64,000 nt of DNA from Bagarius yarrelli (Eukaryota > Chordata > Actinopteri > Siluriformes > Sisoridae): assembly GCA_005784505.1 (NCBI GenBank), contig VCAZ01000001.1, positions 4,049,597 to 4,113,596 of the forward strand, written 5' to 3'. The translations under genes and the position numbers were made by a program. How positions within the stretch are numbered: position 1 is the stretch's first letter; the number at the start of each line of letters is the position of its first letter. Below, piece by piece: positions 1-11,561 of the stretch. The notes under the pieces are model-generated. The model had not been told where the DNA came from. It ran no database searches and saw only the letters and a program-made list of their open reading frames with translations.

Positions 1-120
1 TTCAAATTATGTGAAAATACTAAGGCAATGCAGATATTGTTGACTGAGCACTGACGCTATACAGTGTTGTGCTAAATTATCCATGCTTCAGCAAGGTACC
101 TTGTTTTATCATTTATGGGG

Positions 121-129
121 TATAAAAGG
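121..129 (+). promoter_or_regulatory. TATA-box-like sequence
   Basis: TATAAAAGG, a perfect match to the metazoan TATA consensus, sits on the lrrn3 strand about 3.3 kb upstream of the start codon. Because the coding exon is preceded by a splice acceptor, a first exon further upstream is required, and this is one possible location for its promoter. A single 9-bp match in AT-rich DNA is weak evidence. Confidence 0.15.
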
Positions 130-850
130 CAATTTATGCCCAACATAATATTCTCTATTAAAACAGCAGCCGTCTTTAAACGCTAATTGATTCCCACGAT
201 TTCCCCCATATAGTTCATAAGCTCAATAGTCTGTTACCAGTGTCGTAAATACTGTCACTAATAGAGTGTTTTTTACCTTACGTCACGTTTTTTGGTCAGC
301 TACACCCGGGTGTGGGATTATATAGGTGATGTCCGTTTAGTTCAGTACCATTGTTTACGCTCATTGACCGAATCCTAGATTGCTATTCATTTAAAGCAAA
401 TGTTCGTTTAGAATTAAGAGCGATTCAAGTTATATTGTTGTGACCAGGCGTTGTGTTTTGTGTAATAGTTGCAATCACTACACTTAGCTCGCTATGAAAA
501 TACTGCCCAACATGGTAACTATAGATACAGATTACATCAGTCTACTCAACGGCTGAACTGCTCACTATTCATATGGATTATGTGCATAAACTAAATAATC
601 TGCAGCTTTCCACCATGAAACATTTGTGGTTTGGTGGTCATCGTTTACAAGCATTGCACTACATTGGTGAAGACATGCTAACTATCGTAGGAACATAATG
701 TATATTAAGATATTACCTTCTTTCTAGGGTACATTATGATTATAAATTGTGAACCAGTAGTTGGCCAATGAACAACCTGAACACAGCCTAATAACAAATA
801 ATCTCAAAAGTCAAAAGTAGAAAAAAAAAGGACAGTAAATCCAGTGAAGA

Positions 851-886
851 GCTCACTATTGGGTCTCTATCAGTTTTGCAACCCAG
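851..886 (+). repeat. 36-bp exact direct repeat, copy 1
   Basis: A 36-bp segment beginning GCTCACTATTGGGTCTC and ending GCAACCCAG is repeated without a mismatch at 2710-2745. Flanks on both sides are unrelated. The segment contains a short inverted pair (TGGGT / ACCCA). Family unknown. Confidence 0.85.
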
Positions 887-2709
887 TGCCTCTTTCAGCT
901 TGCACCACCAAGTGTAAACTCGTCCGATATTTATTCGTGTTCGGGCTTATGTTCGATCAATCTCCCTCTTTCTTTTCTATAATTTTACCTAGAAAACCCT
1001 GTTTGTTTTCTTAGCTGGCTCTGCCATGGCGTTGGTTTAAAGGCTTGCATATTATGCTATTGCAATTACTACTGACTTTATCACAAAACCTGCCGTTAGG
1101 AGGCTGTTCAGGTAGCAGCGACTGGTTACGAGTTGTACCACTAAAGTAATTTTAAAGACATTATTTTGTGGTTAAAAAACTATTTAGTGTTTTTTAAAAC
1201 ACAAATAAAACATAGACATAAAGCTACATAAAAAAAACCCCTAAAAACTAAAAAAAAAAACTAATATGAAATTCAATCCAGGCAAAAACTATTGTAAAAT
1301 TATTATAAACCTGGGCTCTAATTAACATTATTAAATAATGACGAGTAATTATAGGTGAATTAGTAATATTAGGTATTAATCAATTCATTCATTTATGTTT
1401 GGCAATTTGAGACTTTTTAACCACTGAAACATGTGATGTACACAGTCCTAAACACTTTAATACACTGCTCTTATGTCCTAACCCCTATGCTGTACCTACC
1501 AGTCACACTTTTTCCTTGCGTTTATTTCTCCAAGCAAGCACTATTTTAAGGCATTATATAACAACTACAGCGAGATATAAAAAACCTAAAATGAAAGTGC
1601 AGCAATGCATAAAAAAATAACTCTTTGTTTTATAAGCATTGTACAGAAGATACTGTTAAAAAACAGGTTGAATAATTGCTCTAATGTGCCAGGTATGAAA
1701 ATACAGTGCAGAAATCAGCAGGGGACAAATGTGCATGTGTGTCCCTATGTGAGAGAAAACACTTATTAGTATCCCTTTCTGTTGGATTTATTAAAGTGTC
1801 ATTATACCTCGAGACATTGATTTTGGGTTTGCTGCAATGTGATTGAAAAGTTTTCTTGTCTTATTACTAAGTAAAATGTTGATTAATGCGTTGCACCAGA
1901 ATTCATTTGAATATAATAATAAAATGTCATTCAATAATGACTATTTCAGAATTCATTTGACTGGTTTATCAGAAATGTTTAATAAAATTACTATTCTTTT
2001 CCTTTCCTTGGTTCTAACAAGAACTGATTTAGATTAGACCGTTATGTTAAGAACAGTTAAATGGTAATTAACAACACTATAGACAACCTTAAATCAGACC
2101 ATAACTGATTATTTGGACGTGTAACTGAATAATAAATATGCTTATAATATGCAGTTAATTAGGAAGGGTACCCACTGCTAAAATGTTATCTTGTCAATTA
2201 CCGGGTGACTATGATATGCTAAATATGTTCTGGACCTGAGATTGTGCAGGCGAAGCTGGCCACCCAGGGCAATAACTCGCTTTCTTGAAAGGTGGTTATC
2301 AGCAGGAAGGGATTTGCAGACTGTAGTCGCAGTAGCATCAAAAAATAAGTCTGATTTAGTCTGATGTGTCACTAATTTGACTTTAATATAGTAAAATAGG
2401 ATTGAATAGTCACTTTTAATGCCCAGAGATGATTGCACACTTTAAGCTACAGTTTTGCTCAGGAGTAAAATAAATCTGCCATAGTGCAAGGAATTAATTT
2501 GGGTGATATCAAGCTTTAAAAAAAAAGAAATATGGTGGCAAGCTAGAGCAGGATTACAAACATTTCTGTAAATACCTGTACACCGCCTACAATTTAAAGT
2601 TCAAGGAAAATATCACAAAAAAACCTTTTTACAGTCCAATCTTCCAAAATGACTTTAGACTATAGTATTGGATTTATCTAGTCTAAAATATTGTCGAAGT
2701 AGCAGGAAG

Positions 2710-2745
2710 GCTCACTATTGGGTCTCTATCAGTTTTGCAACCCAG
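2710..2745 (+). repeat. 36-bp exact direct repeat, copy 2
   Basis: Second copy of the segment at 851-886, about 320 bp upstream of the lrrn3 splice acceptor. Perfect identity with unrelated flanks suggests either a short transposed piece, the ends of a larger unrecognised element (851-2745), or a duplicated regulatory site. Confidence 0.85.
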
Positions 2746-3014
2746 CGGCTTAAAGTACTTAAGGCTGTTCTCTGTCGACTGCCCCCTTTTTGCCTTCATC
2801 TAGTTGGTCTAGATGCATCTAGAATGCATGGGTGATACCTTAAGTAAGAAAAATTTTGAATGTGTAATAATAAATATGATCAAATATTTAATATTTAATT
2901 CGGTATTGCAGTGTCACTGCAAAAATGTCATCACACCATATCAGCAATCTTTATTGGCTTTGGCATTGGTCAGTATTTCTCAGCAATTCCTCAGTTTTTC
3001 TTCTTGTAATAACA

Positions 3015-3064
3015 TATCTTCTCTTTCTCTCTTTCCCTTTCCGTTCTTGCTCTCTTTTCTTTAG
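3015..3064 (+). other. Polypyrimidine tract and 3' splice acceptor of the lrrn3 coding exon
   Basis: About 45 nearly pure pyrimidines end in TTTCTTTAG at 3064, an almost ideal vertebrate acceptor. It lies 322 bp before the lrrn3 start codon, so the coding exon begins at 3065 within the 5' UTR. Vertebrate LRRN genes characteristically keep the entire coding sequence in the last exon behind untranslated exon(s), which fits. Confidence 0.8.
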
Positions 3065-3386
3065 GTAGAAATGGACTGAAGCAATGAAGGCAGCTCATAA
3101 TCACCTGAGAGACTGTTCTTACACTGAAGTATTATAGAAAATTAACAGCTCCACCTCTGCTTCGCTGAAACACAGCTCCCCAAGGCATACGCCGGTTTGG
3201 CTTGTGTGCCCTTCATTGTAACAGCAAGACAAGGGGTCTTAGTGAGAGGGCCTTCGCTGGACTATAGATCAGCAAATAATCCTAAAGACATCTGGTTGAA
3301 ATTAGACCCCCAGTAACAAATGGTGTCTTACTTCTAAAGCTCTTATATATACTAAAAAAACAAATATACTAACGAATCTGGCCAAA
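3065..3386 (+). promoter_or_regulatory. lrrn3: lrrn3 5' UTR part of coding exon, with three short uORFs
   Basis: The leader between the acceptor and the start codon contains three upstream ATGs, all closed before the main start: 3071-3079 (2 codons plus stop), 3084-3137 (17 codons plus stop) and 3320-3337 (5 codons plus stop). None is in a strong Kozak context. Such leaders usually lower translation of the main frame; that effect here is an inference. Confidence 0.7.
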
Positions 3387-5507
3387 ATGAAGAATAAATC
3401 ATTTGTGGATTATCTTTTTCTGGCGTTTGCAATGGCTAACTTTGTTCTTTCTGTGGAGGACAAAGACAGTTGTCCTAAACTTTGTGTGTGTGAGATTAGG
3501 CCATGGTTTTCCCCCAGCTCTGTTTATATGGAGGCCCCTACTATTGACTGTAATGATTTGGGACTTTTTAACCTACCATTAAGTTTATCTGCCGATACAA
3601 AAGTTCTTTTACTGCAGACCAATAACATTGCTAAAATTGAGAACTCTTTGGAGTACTTGCCCAACATAACTGAGATTGATCTTTCGCAAAACAACCTTTC
3701 CTCAATCAATGACATCAACTTGGGGCATCTTCCTCACCTATTGTCCTTGCACATAGAAGAAAACTGGATACGCTCCTTACCAGATAATGCACTCTCTCAA
3801 CTTGGCAACCTTCAGGAACTTTACCTAAACCACAATCTCATCTCCTACATTTCACCTGGGGCTTTCATTGGTCTTCACAGTTTGCTTAGAATGCATCTCA
3901 ATTCGAACAGACTTCAAAAAATAAACAGTGAGTGGTTCAATTCTCTGTCTAATCTGGATATTCTCATGATTGGGGAAAACCCTGTTGCTTTCATACAGGG
4001 CATGAACTTTAAGCCCTTGCGGAACTTGCGAAGTCTTGTCCTTACCAGAATGAACTTATCCCAGATTCCAGATGATGCACTGGCAGGCCTAGACAATTTG
4101 GAGAGCATCTCATTCTATGATAACACTTTCCATGAAGTTCCCCATGGTGCTCTTAAGCATCTTAAGAACCTCAAATTTTTAGACCTTAACAAGAACCCAA
4201 TTGGTAGAATACAGAACGGTGATTTCTTGGACATGCTACATCTTAAAGAACTAGGCATCAACAGCATGCCAGAGCTGGTGTCTATTGACAGATTTGCTCT
4301 CAACAATCTCCCTGAGTTGACAAAGATTGAAGCTACTAACAATCCGAAATTATCCTTCATTCATCCCAAAGCCTTTCATAAACTTCCAAGACTGGAGACC
4401 CTCATGTTGAACAGTAATGCCCTCACGGCTATACACAGGATCACGGTGGAGTCTCTACCCAATCTCCGCGAGGTCAGCATGCATTCCAACCCCATACGAT
4501 GTGATTGTGTAGTACGCTGGATGAATATGAATAAAACTAACATACGCTTCATGGAGCCTGACTCTTTGTTTTGTGTAGAACCACCTGAGTATGAAGGTCA
4601 GCATGTGAGACAAATTCACTTTAGGGAAATGGCAGATATTTGTCTACCTCTTATCTCTCCGGACAGCCTGCCTGCTCAGATCACTGTGGGAAACGGAAGC
4701 ACATTGTCCCTGCATTGCCGGGCCTTTGCTGAACCGGAGCCCGATATCTACTGGGTTACACCTTATGGGAAAAGGATTCTCCCCAACGTTGTGGCAGATA
4801 AGGTTTACATGCACCCTGAAGGTACACTTGACATTTATGACATTACTGAAGAAGAAACTGGACTGTATACCTGTGTGGCACACAATCTTGTTGGTGCAGA
4901 CCTGAAATCTGTCTCTGTGGAAGTTAGTGGACATTTTCCACAACTTACAAGTGACACTTTCGATGTTACTATCCAGTCTGTGCAGAGCAACTCTGTCCTG
5001 GTGTCCTGGAAAACCTCTCAGGGCAGCCTGGCCCCAAATATAAAGTGGTATACAACGTCCAATTCCAACTATCCAACCGTTGCCTTCACAGCCAGGGTCC
5101 CATCTGACATAAGGATGTATAATCTCACACACCTTACTCCAGCCACACAATACAAGGTGTGTGTGGACATACACAATATTAACAGTATACACAACACAAA
5201 GTGTGTCAATGTAACAACAAAGCAATTAGTTCAGCCCGCCATGGAGGTTGAGAAATGCGATACAACGGTAATCACCATGTTAGGTGTGCTTCTCACTATC
5301 ATCTCAGTGGCATGCCTGCTGAGTTGTATGTTTTTGAAAAAGTACCACCATTATACCGAGCTCAGGAGATGCCCATCCAAAACAGCATTGATACCTGAGG
5401 TTGGAACACGGTCTGCATTTCCAAGGGTCTGGGTTTCTGGAAATGGGATGCCATCAGCCGTGGAAGTGAAAGCAACCGTCATAAATGTGTTGGACCATTC
5501 CTTCTAA
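3387..5507 (+). CDS. lrrn3: Leucine-rich repeat neuronal protein 3 (LRRN3)
   Basis: Type I membrane protein of the nervous system, 706 residues, close to the length of mammalian LRRN3. Visible in order: signal peptide (about 1-23); LRR N-cap with Cys29, 33, 35 and 55; about a dozen leucine-rich repeats (70-365); LRR C-cap with Cys372, 374, 396 and 419; Ig domain (about 425-515, Cys444/Cys496, Trp456, YTC motif); fibronectin III domain (about 522-613); one membrane helix (about 627-650); cytoplasmic tail with a YTEL endocytosis-type motif at 656-659 and the family-typical VKATVI near the C-terminus. N-glycosylation sequons occur at Asn93, 103, 223, 382, 436, 579 and 608. Long blocks are near-identical to what is known of LRRN3 (for example LLLQTNNIAKIE and NPIRCDCV.RWMNMNKTNI), which separates it from LRRN1 and LRRN2. 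The start has an adequate Kozak context (gccaaaATGa) and directly precedes the signal peptide. No frameshift or stop. LRRN3 is thought to act as a cell-surface adhesion/signalling protein in neurons; ligand not established. Whether this is a teleost a or b duplicate cannot be decided here. Confidence 0.97.
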   Translation: MKNKSFVDYLFLAFAMANFVLSVEDKDSCPKLCVCEIRPWFSPSSVYMEAPTIDCNDLGLFNLPLSLSADTKVLLLQTNNIAKIENSLEYLPNITEIDLSQNNLSSINDINLGHLPHLLSLHIEENWIRSLPDNALSQLGNLQELYLNHNLISYISPGAFIGLHSLLRMHLNSNRLQKINSEWFNSLSNLDILMIGENPVAFIQGMNFKPLRNLRSLVLTRMNLSQIPDDALAGLDNLESISFYDNTFHEVPHGALKHLKNLKFLDLNKNPIGRIQNGDFLDMLHLKELGINSMPELVSIDRFALNNLPELTKIEATNNPKLSFIHPKAFHKLPRLETLMLNSNALTAIHRITVESLPNLREVSMHSNPIRCDCVVRWMNMNKTNIRFMEPDSLFCVEPPEYEGQHVRQIHFREMADICLPLISPDSLPAQITVGNGSTLSLHCRAFAEPEPDIYWVTPYGKRILPNVVADKVYMHPEGTLDIYDITEEETGLYTCVAHNLVGADLKSVSVEVSGHFPQLTSDTFDVTIQSVQSNSVLVSWKTSQGSLAPNIKWYTTSNSNYPTVAFTARVPSDIRMYNLTHLTPATQYKVCVDIHNINSIHNTKCVNVTTKQLVQPAMEVEKCDTTVITMLGVLLTIISVACLLSCMFLKKYHHYTELRRCPSKTALIPEVGTRSAFPRVWVSGNGMPSAVEVKATVINVLDHSF

Positions 5508-6590
5508 CAGCTCATTTTGAGAACTGCAAAAACTATTTTTTCAGCCCGACAAGGCAAAAAAGGAAAACATGCCATTTTAAATGTTTATCCTTTTGCCTTC
5601 ACAAACAGCAAACTATTCAAATGGAAGAGATGTCTTCACATTTAGCCAGCGCTATATCCCCTTTTATGACCTGTCTGCGGTGTCACTGGAAGTGGAAATG
5701 AGACTTCAATCTAGAGGAATGCCAAGACTCTCTCATAAAAACATAGATTGCTATAATTGTGGTCAATCATTAAATGCAGAAGGTACATGATGCTGTGTAC
5801 TAAAGGATGATGGTATTTTGTACACAGTAAATGACTGTTAATCATGTAATCAGTAGTGAAGCAGTCCTAATGGCGAAGCAATACAGCCTGTGCTGTGCAA
5901 GATCCATAGACGGGTTAGAGAGGCCAAGTGTTTATAAAGGGGAATATCTAGTAGAATAGATGATTATAGTGATTATGGTGTAAATTTTTGATGAAATATA
6001 TCATTTTTTCTATTAGAGAATTTTGACTACATGGCTACTATTGTTATATACTATTCAAAAATGTAACAGATCGTCTGTGCAGTAGCCAGGCATTAAACCT
6101 GTGTCAATTAACTACAGTAAGTAACTTGCATAACATCACTACACATTTGCTGAATTGAAATGTTGTACATCATAACAAGTAGATTTAAGATACATTAAGA
6201 TATACAATCCTATCAGGATTCAGTGTTAACCAATACAGAGAACATCCCAGTAACAGAACATCTGCCAAAAGAACTTTATAAAAGGTTAATTATGCCAGGG
6301 TAAGTGCCTATTCCAGAACATTTGAAAACCAGGAAAATGTTTGAATGTTACTTCATAATGGTTTGTCAGATCAGAGAACAGATGACTGCGCCCTCACATA
6401 CTCATCTTAAACAGTCATTGAAAAGTCTCAGTGCTTTGAGCATTTCTATGGTTCGAAAGCAGTGTGGTCATGCTTCTGGTGTTTCAAAGCCATTTTTATA
6501 TTGACTGTGCTGTCTGTGATATCTAAGCACACTAGTCAAAAAAGACTGTGCAAAGAAGAAAATAATGAATAAACGTCATCGTCTTTTTGG
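5508..6590 (+). other. lrrn3: lrrn3 3' UTR
   Basis: Non-coding sequence after the stop codon, without recognisable repeats, up to a canonical AATAAA at 6568-6573, the first well-placed polyadenylation signal downstream. A UTR of about 1.1 kb is reasonable for the family. Small open frames inside it have no similarity I recognise. Confidence 0.6.
6568..6573 (+). terminator. Polyadenylation signal (AATAAA)
   Basis: AATAAA is followed within 20 bases by a T-rich stretch (GTCTTTTTGG), the usual arrangement of cleavage signal and downstream element. It is the best candidate 3' end for lrrn3. Confidence 0.5.
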
Positions 6591-7065
6591 ATCAGGATGC
6601 TTCCTGCTCTGCTTTCTTTTGGGTGATGTACAGGGCTCTTCACACTCTTACAGAATGTTAGGCTTATCATTATGCATCTGAGGCACCTGTATCAATAACA
6701 GCCCTTCTAAATCATATTATTGTCTGACAAGTTTTTTTATGCTGTAGCTGCAGGGTCCATTGCAAAGGTCATGTTCCTGAATTCAAGTTCTACTAAATTC
6801 CAAATTGGGTCTTACATTCTTAAATCTTCATTTTGAGATCCATGGCAGTTAAATCTTCACTTTGAGATCCAGAGCAGAACAACAAATTGTAATCTTCCTG
6901 AAGACTTCATTTACATATTTTATATACATATTACATTAAGGCAAAATACTATTTACTAAAATATTGACTTGTTACTTACTAAATAGCAAAAAAAAAAAAA
7001 TTAATGCACATTTCTTCTCAAAATACCAGTGATTTAAAAAAAATTGAAGCCAATGCTAAATGAAA
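6591..7065. other. Unique intergenic sequence downstream of lrrn3
   Basis: AT-rich sequence with an A13 run near 6988. A near-repeat of about 30 bp (AATCTTCA/CATTTTGAGATCCA-type) occurs twice around 6823-6870. No gene seen. Confidence 0.5.
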
Positions 7066-7132
7066 TTATATATATAGATATATATATATATCTATATATA
7101 TAATATATATCTATATAATTATATATATATAT

Positions 7133-7189
<57 letters not shown>

Positions 7190-7259
7190 TAACAGAGAGA
7201 GAGAGAGAGAGAGAGAGGGAGTTTTGACAGTTCTGTCTGACCTTTATATATCTTATATA

Positions 7260-7324
<65 letters not shown>
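7066..7324. repeat. Compound (TA)n / (GA)n microsatellite
   Basis: Two long TA tracts (about 7066-7190 and 7255-7323) flank a (GA)n tract at 7194-7218 and a short unique island. The TA tracts are interrupted by TAGATA/TATCTA steps. Open frames here translate only into Tyr-Ile repeats and are not genes. Confidence 0.95.
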
Positions 7325-7326
<2 letters not shown>

Positions 7327-8983
7327 GAAAGGAAGATTTGTTTAAAATTAAACAAATTAACGTGTTTAGTTTACAGAGACAGTGAAAAAATGATTTATAC
7401 TTTTATTAATGAATAATTGTTTAAGGAAGTTTTAAGACCTTTAACTGGATTTTTAGATGTGATATAAAATTTTGGTAAAACAGATTGTGGCTTGTACATA
7501 TAAAATTGATCTATATGGTGAATATGGCATCATATCTATCTGGAATTTAACAGACATGCTATAAAACCCTTATATGGATTTTAGATCACAATCCATGTGG
7601 TGGTGATTTATGAGATGATAATAGCCAACATTCCAAGAAATTAAGGCCTGACTCCAACAGTGATGGTTCAACATATACTGATTTTACTGTATCAGCTGCA
7701 ACTTAAGGCCACTTCTGTCCTATTGCTCCTAAGCTAAACAACACAAAACATGATGATTGATTGTCAGGGACATACTGACACAACGAGTTTATCAGACAGC
7801 TCGACTCATACATCACTGAAGCTTTTAGATTTTTAGTGCAGACATGGTTTAGAGCCTTGCTATCCATCAAAAGCAAAGAGTGGCTGAAAGATAACCCAAA
7901 TAATAACATTTTACAGGTTATTACTGCATTTATAACACCCACAAGGTGGTCCTTCCAATGAAGCCTTCTAATACTCCAGTCCTGACTTTATTCTACTTAT
8001 AAAGGACACGTACACAGATTGTGTAAGCAGAAAAAAAGCACATGGATTCGAATATTTTCAGATCGGCTTCAGGCCTCTTTCGTATGTAGAAATAACTCAG
8101 CATCAATCAAATACATGCGTTAGGTTAAGGCGCCGGCACCAGGGCTGAGCTCTGGCGAACCGTTCGATTAAACCTTGGGTACTTTCCAGTTTCACAACCC
8201 CCCCCTCTTAATAAAGGCAAAAAATAGCCAGTGGCGCATGACTCAGATGGACACCAACAGCAAATTATATATAGTTTAGCGCAACTGTGTGTTTTGATAT
8301 TTATTTTTCTTCACTTAAAGTATGTTTTGTTTGTAAAACAAAGAAAAATAAATTAATGCACTATCAAAAAAATTTATTTATTATTATATTATTTAAAAAA
8401 ATAAATGAAATATTTTTATATATAATTTTATATTCATAACATATATTCATCTATCTATCTATCTGTCTGTCTATCTGACTATCTATCTATCTATCTATAT
8501 ATAGATTTATATATATCACTAAGCGATTAATTCTACATTCGACTGCAACAAGGACTCCATCCTTTTTTCTTCTCCTGAAGAAAGCGTTGTTTTGGCAACC
8601 CTTAAATATGGTTTAAAAAGCAGAATAATTATTCTGTCTTAGTCATTTTGCCATGTACAGTATAGTGTAAATGCAGATATTGAACACAGATTATTAGATT
8701 AAAGATGTTTTTTAGCGGATTATTAAAAAAATGTATATAGGCACATAATCGGAATTGGGCATCAAGACCTGCAGTGTAAATGCAGACACTGTTTTAGGTC
8801 CACTCTGTTTTGAATCCTCTTTTGTTCTACAAATGAAATGTCTTTCACATGACTACTTGTTTTTTTTTTTTTTTTATACGTCCAAAATTTAGGCCACATA
8901 ATATTGAGGCCATTTAGTCTTTTCATTTTTGAAATCACACATGACAGTAAATTTTTTTTTTTCAATATGTTACTGTCTTTCCA
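7325..8983. other. Intergenic spacer with ATCT microsatellite
   Basis: No gene recognised. The segment about 8090-8230 is less AT-rich than its surroundings and includes C-rich and G/C-rich patches (GGCGCCGGCACCAGGGCTGA), which stand out but match no family I know. An (ATCT)n tract lies at about 8448-8510 and T-runs near 8861 and 8953. Confidence 0.5.
8448..8510. repeat. (ATCT)n microsatellite
   Basis: About 15 tetranucleotide units with a few GTCT and GACT variants, running into TATA-rich sequence. Confidence 0.9.
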
Positions 8984-9132
8984 TAACATTTACATTTATC
9001 TCTTTACACAACTTAGCAATTGGGGGTTAAGGGCCTTGGTCAGGGGCCCACAGTGGTGTCTAGGTGGTGCTGGGAATCGAACCCTGGTCTTTCTGGTAGC
9101 AGTCATACACCTTAACCACTAACCAGTTCCCC
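8984..9132 (-). repeat. tRNA-derived SINE (family B), minus strand
   Basis: Read on the minus strand the copy starts with a tRNA-like head: A-box-like TTAGTGGTTAAGGTG and B-box-like GGGTTCGATTCC, followed by the body seen in the other family B copies (22813, 26125, 56967, 57841). The usual L2-type 3' tail is truncated. Confidence 0.75.
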
Positions 9133-11260
9133 AGTAACAGTTATGCAGTGTCGATTATTCCATGCTTAAGCACATCCTGAAGTGTTTTGTTAATTTAAAA
9201 CCACAGAATTGGGTCAATTTTTATCCTTTTTAAATGTGTTAATAGACAATATGCACTTTTTAATTGTTTATAGTTAAATTTTAAAAAGAGTCTATTAACG
9301 TGAGCAACATTGTATAGTCCTGTATATACATGCAACTGTATGAAGAGGCAGGTAGTCAAGTCAAATAAGTCAGTGTTAAACAAGTCAAATAGAGTTTTGT
9401 TCCAATTACCTCACGACCTATCCATAACTATTTTTATTCTTTCTAAAGTGACTCAGATAAAGTTATAGATCCACAATTTCTGCCACGAATTGGTCATTAT
9501 TTAAAACACAGATTTTATTGCTGTAGTAAGCAAATAAACAATAATGCAATATTCTGTAATGGCCAATATAATTATATTTTGCTTGTATAGAGTTATTACA
9601 CCATTGTGTTTAATAATGGGAAATGCAACAAGCACGAACGGATGACTATTGAGGCAGGAATCACATTGCCCTATGCCAAACTGCCATATTAACCCGGAAT
9701 TTTAATCTAATAAAGTGCAGGCAGTGTTTCTATGTTGTACAGGAATTTTTTCTATTGTGAGATATTGTATAAATGCAAAGATTAAAATAGGTAAATTTGG
9801 ATTAGAATGGAAATAATGATTTAAGAGCTTCTTTAGCTCACAGTGAGAAAAATAAGGATATTTTTGTTGTTTCCAGTGGTAATTCTTACAATATTTACCA
9901 AAGTGGATATTAGCTTTACTATATCCACCACACACACACGTACTACAGAAGCAGAAATATTTAACACAGTCATATGGTTGAAACAACACTACTTGGTAGT
10001 AGCACTACTTACTACCACTCTCATCCCCAATGTGTAAATGAGAGCTGTGCATGCTTCCTGAGGGAGCTTTTTGGCTAATTGGCACATATGGACTCCTGAA
10101 TGCATCATTGCTTTCCTGATCATTGATTGATTCCAGGATTCCTTGTTTCTAAGCGTGAGTTTCTGTAACCTGAACTCCATAAAGCCAGCTGAAGAATATA
10201 ATCAATAGAAGGGCTAATGAGATCTCTAAACACATCCATGCACTCTGGGAAAGGTGGGAAACAGAATGAGATTTAGAGAAAAAAAGGGGTAGAAAATGGA
10301 AGAAAGACCCCATTCTGTCAAGATGACATGATCTCCTCTTTAAGTGTGTGCTGGGAAAAAGTTACACTGGATGTTTACTGATTTTATTCAAGTTTAAAAA
10401 CCTTTACGAGACCGTGTCTGCAGCAAACGTGGGAAAAACCACTTGGCCAATGAAAGAACCACGACCTGTTCACAGCATGTGTTTCTATTACTCACAAACA
10501 AAAGAAGAAATAAATCAGATGAACAGCTGATGTCAGGACTGCCCACCGAGTTTGCCAGGTTTACTAGCACGACCCGCGCATAAATTACAAATAAAAAACA
10601 AAACACGTCTTAAACATAATTTTTCAGTATTCATTAACAGCCTCTTTGTGGAAAAAAACCCAATGTCGTCACCTTACTTTAAAACAGCCAATCAGGGTAG
10701 GGGTAGGGGGCATTATCAGTCAAAAGCTTTTTAAATTTGACCAGTTAAACTTAACATTACTTAAACATTTAACTATGTATACAAAAATAGACAAATGTAA
10801 TTAATTTTTTATAGTAATTTACAAAATATGTAGTATTTTAGGTATGTCTTAAGGAAACTGTTTTAATTTCATTGTAGCTGAATATCCACTACAAATGGCA
10901 AAAATACACCATACACACAAGGTGTGTAACCTCCCCAGCGCATACATAAGTGTGTAAGTTGAAAGCACATACGGATCAGATGATGTGTCCAAAAACTTTT
11001 GACAATATAGTGTATTTATACCCTGAAAGAGTAACTAGAAGAAGACTGAGACAATTGATTAAAGTCTAAGGCTGGGATGATACATTAGCAAACCCTATAC
11101 AAGATACAAGAGTGTGACTTAAAAAAATACTGGCTTTTGCTTCTGGTTAATCAGTTACACTAGTGACCTAAAAGTCATGAAAATTTAATCGCTTAATCCT
11201 TAACATCTGTAGATTCGACTTTAGAATAATGTCCAATTAATGTTTAAAATGGTTAATTTT
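9133..11260. other. Intergenic spacer, mostly unique
   Basis: No gene supported. At 10983-11014 there is a short segment resembling the end of a common fish DNA-transposon family (GTCCAAAAACTTTTG then CAATATAGTGTA). Around 10690-10712 a CCAAT motif is followed by G-rich repeats (GGGTAGGGGTAGGGGG), but no transcript can be inferred. Confidence 0.5.
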
Positions 11261-11561
11261 GGGCAGCAGGCTGGGGTCTTTCTGTGTGGAGTTTGCATGT
11301 TCTCCCCGTGCTTGGGTGCGTTTATTCCGGGTACTTCGGTTTCCTTCCACAGTCCAAAAACATGCATGTTAGGTTGATAGGTGATTCTAAATTGGTGATT
11401 CTCATAGGTGTGAGTGTGTGTGGCCCTGTGATGGACTGGCGACCTGTCCAGGGTGTACCCCTCCTGCCTTTCGCCCACTTAGAGATGGCTGGGATAAACT
11501 CCAGCAGATCCCTGTGAACCCGAATTAGTTAATAAGCGGGTATAGAAGATGGATGAAGATG
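11261..11561 (+). repeat. tRNA-derived SINE (family A), plus strand, head damaged
   Basis: Matches the family A body (Mermaid-like element common in otophysan fish): GTTTGCATGTTCTCCCCGTG, then AAAACATGCATGTTAGGTTG, then GATGGACTGGCGACCTGTCC, ending in a GATGGATGAAGATG tail. Part of the tRNA-like head is deleted. The small open frames in it are shadows of the repeat. Confidence 0.85.

Larger units (their letters stand above)
1..3014. other. lrrn3 upstream region, no coding gene seen
   Basis: This stretch lies upstream of the lrrn3 terminal exon and should contain intron and possibly untranslated first exon(s) and promoter of that gene. All open frames here are short and show no codon pattern or recognisable domain. 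It contains a TATA-like box at 121, an exact 36-bp direct repeat (851-886 and 2710-2745) and A/T-rich unique sequence. No dispersed repeat family was recognised with certainty. Confidence 0.5.

Noticed and set aside
4644..5225. 193-codon minus-strand open frame opposite lrrn3
   Set aside because: It is a shadow of the lrrn3 Ig/FN3 coding sequence, with no independent codon pattern, domain or promoter.
7119..7355. Open frames in the TA microsatellite
   Set aside because: They encode only Tyr-Ile repeats of simple sequence.
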